11,024 bases of DNA. It comes from Kordiimonadaceae bacterium. Lineage in GTDB: Bacteria; Pseudomonadota; Alphaproteobacteria; Sphingomonadales; Kordiimonadaceae. The position numbers and the translations under genes were made by a program. Position 1 is the stretch's first letter. The number at the start of each line of letters is the position of its first letter. Where the stretch lies: assembly GCA_014238195.1 (NCBI GenBank), contig JABABO010000155.1, positions 1 through 11,024 on the forward strand, in the 5' to 3' direction. Positions 6,313 through 11,024 of the stretch are shown piece by piece. Below the pieces are notes generated by a model. The model had not been told where the DNA came from. It ran no database searches and saw only the letters and a program-made list of their open reading frames with translations.

Positions 6313-6883
6313 ACTTCGAAAAACTGTCATTTCGATCGATAAAACCTATCATGATGGCGGCCAAGTCACGGACAATCCATGTCTTAGGGGGGGTATTTGT
6401 AGCGTTGTATCCAATCCCTATGCTGGAAAATATGTAGAAAATTTAGAACAAGATATGGATATTTTGAAACCACTGGGCCAAAAAATGGCAAAAGAGCTGC
6501 TTGATGCAATGGGTTGCAAGGCAAAAGATATTGAATCCTATGGTAAAGGCGCTTTAGTCGGGGCACATGGGGAACAGGAGCATGGTGCACTGTGGCATGT
6601 CCCAGGTGGTTACGCCATGCGGCAACTTCTTGGCGATACCAAAGCGATCGTCCCTTCAACTAAAAAAGTGGCCGCTATGGGCAGCACTCTTGATATTCCT
6701 TTGTCCCATATCAATGCCACTTATGTAAGGGGGCATTTCAGTACGTACACACTGCAAGTACCCGATGCCCCCAAAGATGATGAACTGGTTTTTTGTCTGG
6801 TCATGTCCACGGGTCCACGAATTCATAATCGTATGGGCGGGCTAGCAGCTAATGAAATTCAAGGAAAGGATGGTCTGCGATGA
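6305..6883 (+). CDS. AA_synth family protein (DUF1185), copy 1
   Basis: A 192-residue protein of the Pfam 'amino acid synthesis' family (PF06684, formerly DUF1185), whose enzymatic function I do not know to be established. Conserved blocks shared with the next gene are SYGKGALVGAHGEQEHGA (78-95), VPSTKKVAAMGSTLDIPLSH (116-135), YVRGHF (140-145), the RMGGL segment (176-180) and the C-terminal GKDGLR. Length is normal. It overlaps the UPF0280 stop by 8 bases, with AGGA about ten bases upstream, and overlaps the following paralogue by 4 bases, so all three are translationally coupled. Placement between the reductase and the enamidase points to a role in ring reduction or handling of the reduced product, but the family name should not be read as a proven activity. 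A G7 tract lies at 6387-6393. Confidence 0.85.
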   Translation: MFKLRKTVISIDKTYHDGGQVTDNPCLRGGICSVVSNPYAGKYVENLEQDMDILKPLGQKMAKELLDAMGCKAKDIESYGKGALVGAHGEQEHGALWHVPGGYAMRQLLGDTKAIVPSTKKVAAMGSTLDIPLSHINATYVRGHFSTYTLQVPDAPKDDELVFCLVMSTGPRIHNRMGGLAANEIQGKDGLR

Positions 6884-7464
6884 AATCTAACGTTCGTAAA
6901 TACTATGTTGTTGTCGAAGAAACCTGCCGAGAAATGGGGCAGGACGTTTCCCCTTCAACCCGTAAGGCTGTCGCTGTGGCAGTCATTGAAAACCCCTTTA
7001 ACAATCAGCATGTTCGTGATCTGGGTGCTTTAATGGATATTGGGGCTGAATTGGGTGATGTTCTTGGGCGAAAAGCTGTAAGCGCGCTCGGCATCACTCC
7101 AGCTCAGGCCGAAAGTTATGGTAAGGCCGCCATCGTTGGCGAAGGCGGGGAACTGGAACATGCTGCGGCCATTCTGCACCCTCGTCTTGGTGCCCCATTG
7201 CGGGAAGCCGTAGAAAAAGGGGCTGCTTTGGTCCCCTCAAGCAAGAAAATGGGCGGGATGGGCTCCACGATTGATGTACCGCTGGGTCATAAAGATGCTG
7301 CTTATGTGCGCAGTCATTTTGACGGTATTGAGGTGCGCCTTGCTGATGCACCGCGCGCAGGTGAAATTCTCGTGGCTGTGGCGGTCACAGATAGCGGACG
7401 ACCTTTCCCCCGTGTGGGAGGTTTAACCCATAAAGATGCGGTTGGTAAAGATGGTCTGCGCTAA
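6880..7464 (+). CDS. AA_synth family protein (DUF1185), copy 2
   Basis: A 194-residue paralogue of the preceding gene. Shared motifs are SYGKAAIVGEGGELEHAA (79-96), VPSSKKMGGMGSTIDVPLGH (118-137), YVRSHF (142-147), RVGGL (178-182) and the same terminal GKDGLR. Identity between the two is moderate overall but high in these blocks, so this is an old duplication, not a recent one. The ATGA overlap with copy 1 and the AAGGAAAGGA binding site inside the copy 1 coding sequence indicate coupled, probably equimolar translation, as expected for two subunits of one hetero-oligomer. Function unknown; I infer work on an intermediate between Hnr and enamidase, or support of Hnr. Confidence 0.86.
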   Translation: MKSNVRKYYVVVEETCREMGQDVSPSTRKAVAVAVIENPFNNQHVRDLGALMDIGAELGDVLGRKAVSALGITPAQAESYGKAAIVGEGGELEHAAAILHPRLGAPLREAVEKGAALVPSSKKMGGMGSTIDVPLGHKDAAYVRSHFDGIEVRLADAPRAGEILVAVAVTDSGRPFPRVGGLTHKDAVGKDGLR

Positions 7465-7485
7465 ACAGAAAAAGGAAACAAAATA

Positions 7486-9748
<2,263 letters not shown>

Positions 9749-9759
9749 TAGGCAAACCG

Positions 9760-10074
9760 ATGAGAATATTCATTACAGACCGTGAAAACAAAGAACATGA
9801 ACTGGTAGCAGAAGAAGGCCGTCGCATGATGGAGATTATTCGGGATGCAGGGTTGCCGGTTAAAGCAGAATGCGGCGGATGTTGTGCCTGCGCCACGTGC
9901 CATGTCTACGTTCTCGAAGACTGGTTCACAAAACTGACAGAAGCCGACGAAGAAGAACTGGACATGCTCGATATGGCTTTTGACGTAAGGGATCAGTCTC
10001 GCCTGTCTTGCCAGATCATCATGTCAGATGCTCTTGATGGCTTTAAAGCAACGCTTGCCCCTGATTACGACTAA
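9760..10074 (+). CDS. [2Fe-2S] ferredoxin, adrenodoxin/putidaredoxin type
   Basis: A 104-residue soluble electron carrier with the adrenodoxin-type cluster motif C38-x5-C44-x2-C47 and the distal C84. The acidic helix EADEEELDMLD (61-71) and the RLSCQI segment (81-86) match the family's partner-binding region and fourth ligand. Two additional cysteines, C41 and C42, lie in the cluster loop (AECGGCCACATC), where putidaredoxin has non-cysteine residues. It lies 11 bases after the reductase gene, so the pair forms an NADPH-driven electron chain. Likely acceptors are Hnr, which needs ferredoxin in E. barkeri, and the Rieske oxygenase, whose VanA/DdmC relatives can use this ferredoxin type. Only a weak AGG precedes the ATG. 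It is the last gene before a strong hairpin. Confidence 0.94.
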   Translation: MRIFITDRENKEHELVAEEGRRMMEIIRDAGLPVKAECGGCCACATCHVYVLEDWFTKLTEADEEELDMLDMAFDVRDQSRLSCQIIMSDALDGFKATLAPDYD

Positions 10075-10075
10075 A

Positions 10076-10129
10076 CATATAGCGAGACCAATGAATCATA
10101 AGATCATTATTCATTGGTCTCGCTATATG
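10076..10129 (+). terminator. 21-bp perfect inverted repeat ending the hnr operon
   Basis: Arms 10076-10096 and 10109-10129 are perfect reverse complements (21 bp) around a 12-base loop, beginning two bases after the ferredoxin stop codon. The stem includes AGCGAGACCAATG. No T-run follows either arm, so it is not a standard intrinsic terminator. It most likely ends or stabilises the operon mRNA, but a DNA-binding or mobile-element origin is possible. Confidence 0.55.
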
Positions 10130-10205
10130 CTCGACAAATGCCTTATAAGCACCTAATTTAAGCGCTGTTTTCACTGACAATCTTGAAAAGGTGCAAAGGG
10201 GCATT

Positions 10206-11024
10206 ATGGCTGAGCTGACATTAAGTGTACAAGAAGCCTTTGAACGCGCTGAATTAGAATGCGAACAAGGTAATCTTGCGCTTGGTCAACAAATTTATGT
10301 AAAGCTTGCTAGGGCTTTGCCACAAAACCATCCTGAGCGAACAAAAGCAGTGGAACGATTGCAAGCCTTGCAGTCAAAACGGCTTTCTAGCAAACAAAAA
10401 CAGGCGCTTATAGACCTTTATACAGCAGGAGAAGTTGAGCAAGCCTTCAATAAGGTAAAAGAATTTTCCAACATTTACCCGGATGATTGGTTTGTCCATG
10501 ATTTTATGGGGGGTATGCTGTGGCAGATGAACCAGCCAGACGAGGCCCTTAAGTGTTACGATAAAGCCATAAGCTTTCAGCCTAATAGTCCCGATTGCTA
10601 TTCTAACAGAGGGTTAATTCAAACAGACTTTGCACTGTTTTCAGAGGCCTTAGAAAGCTTTGAGCAAGCCCTTGAACTTGATAATACGCACATAACAGCA
10701 CAGGTTAATCGAGCATTCCTGTTATTACTGACAAGCCAGTTTAAACGCGGTTGGCAAGACTATGAATGGCGGCTTAAAAAAACTGGAGCACAGCGCGTAT
10801 CAAAGCATAATTCAGCTCGTTGGCAGGGGGAAGACCTAAAAGATAAAACTATTATTTTATTGTCGGAACAAGGCCTTGGGGACGATATACAATTTTGCCG
10901 CTATGCCAAACACCTTAGGAACATGGGGGCAAAAGTAACTTTGGAATGCGACCCACGGCTTTTATCCTTGATGCAGTTAAACCCAACACTTGATACAGTC
11001 GTCGCAAAGGGAAAGATGTTATCA
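10206..11024 (+). CDS. TPR-repeat protein with glycosyltransferase-like C-terminal start (partial)
   Basis: An open frame of 273 codons running off the right edge of the window, starting at ATG 10206 with AAAGGGG five bases upstream. Tetratricopeptide-type helices are visible at about residues 62-94, 96-128 (WFVHDFMGGMLWQMNQPDEALKCYDKAISFQP region) and 130-162 (CYSNRGLIQTDFALFSEALESFEQALELD region). They are followed by GWQDYEWRL (182-190) and IILLSEQGLGDDIQFCRYAKHL (216-237). That order is typical of alphaproteobacterial TPR proteins whose C-terminal half resembles heptosyltransferase/GT9 or GT41-like folds, often linked to polysaccharide or flagellin modification. It follows the operon-ending hairpin, so it is probably a separate unit unrelated to ring degradation. 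The missing C-terminus prevents a firmer call. Confidence 0.85.
   Translation, partial: MAELTLSVQEAFERAELECEQGNLALGQQIYVKLARALPQNHPERTKAVERLQALQSKRLSSKQKQALIDLYTAGEVEQAFNKVKEFSNIYPDDWFVHDFMGGMLWQMNQPDEALKCYDKAISFQPNSPDCYSNRGLIQTDFALFSEALESFEQALELDNTHITAQVNRAFLLLLTSQFKRGWQDYEWRLKKTGAQRVSKHNSARWQGEDLKDKTIILLSEQGLGDDIQFCRYAKHLRNMGAKVTLECDPRLLSLMQLNPTLDTVVAKGKMLS

Noticed and set aside
6305..7464. Reading the AA_synth pair as amino acid biosynthesis enzymes
   Set aside because: The family name is not backed by a reaction I know of, and the operon context is catabolic.
10149..10194. GCACCT / AGGTGC inverted repeat upstream of the TPR gene, possible leader hairpin
   Set aside because: Only 6 bp with a 34-base loop, which is expected by chance, and it does not cover the ribosome binding site.

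Overview
The window reads as a catabolic gene cluster for a nicotinate-type N-heterocyclic compound, followed by the start of an unrelated TPR gene. DNA is moderate to AT-leaning by eye, genes are tightly packed with AAGGAAAA-type ribosome binding sites, and protein types (adrenodoxin-type ferredoxin, thioredoxin-reductase-like ferredoxin reductase, Rieske oxygenase, TPR/glycosyltransferase-like protein) suggest an aerobic or facultative proteobacterium, most likely an alphaproteobacterium. That placement is inference from gene content only.

Layout. Positions 74-1812 (minus strand) hold a two-gene transport operon: a small two-helix membrane protein overlapping by 4 bases with a sodium:solute symporter. 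Divergent from it at 1929-2972 (plus) is a VanA/DdmC-type Rieske oxygenase, closed by a terminator. A MarR-family regulator (3076-3507, minus) converges on it. From 3835 to 10074 (plus) runs the main operon: a 6-hydroxynicotinate reductase homologue (hnr), a UPF0280/ApbE-like protein, two tandem AA_synth (DUF1185) paralogues, an enamidase (ena), a ferredoxin-NADP reductase and a [2Fe-2S] ferredoxin. It ends in a 21-bp perfect inverted repeat. A TPR protein starts at 10206 and runs off the window.

How the parts fit. By analogy with Eubacterium barkeri, Hnr would use reduced ferredoxin to reduce 6-hydroxynicotinate (or an analogue) to the tetrahydro-6-oxo compound, and enamidase would open that ring hydrolytically, releasing ammonia and 2-formylglutarate. 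The reductase/ferredoxin pair in the same operon gives an NADPH-to-ferredoxin route and could also feed the Rieske oxygenase. The symporter would import the substrate. The UPF0280 protein is an attractive candidate for flavin handling of Hnr, whose E. barkeri homologue carries a covalent flavin. No nicotinate dehydrogenase is in the window, so the true substrate is open.

Regulation. The two promoter regions (1813-1928 and 3508-3834) carry related 20-bp sites, each two bases away from the same perfect palindrome ATTGTTAGTATACTAACAAT. Both lie just downstream of a TTGACA -35 element. This is a strong candidate operator for the MarR protein and would make transport, oxygenase and ring-reduction genes one regulon. 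A possible right half of a third site lies at the very left edge of the window.
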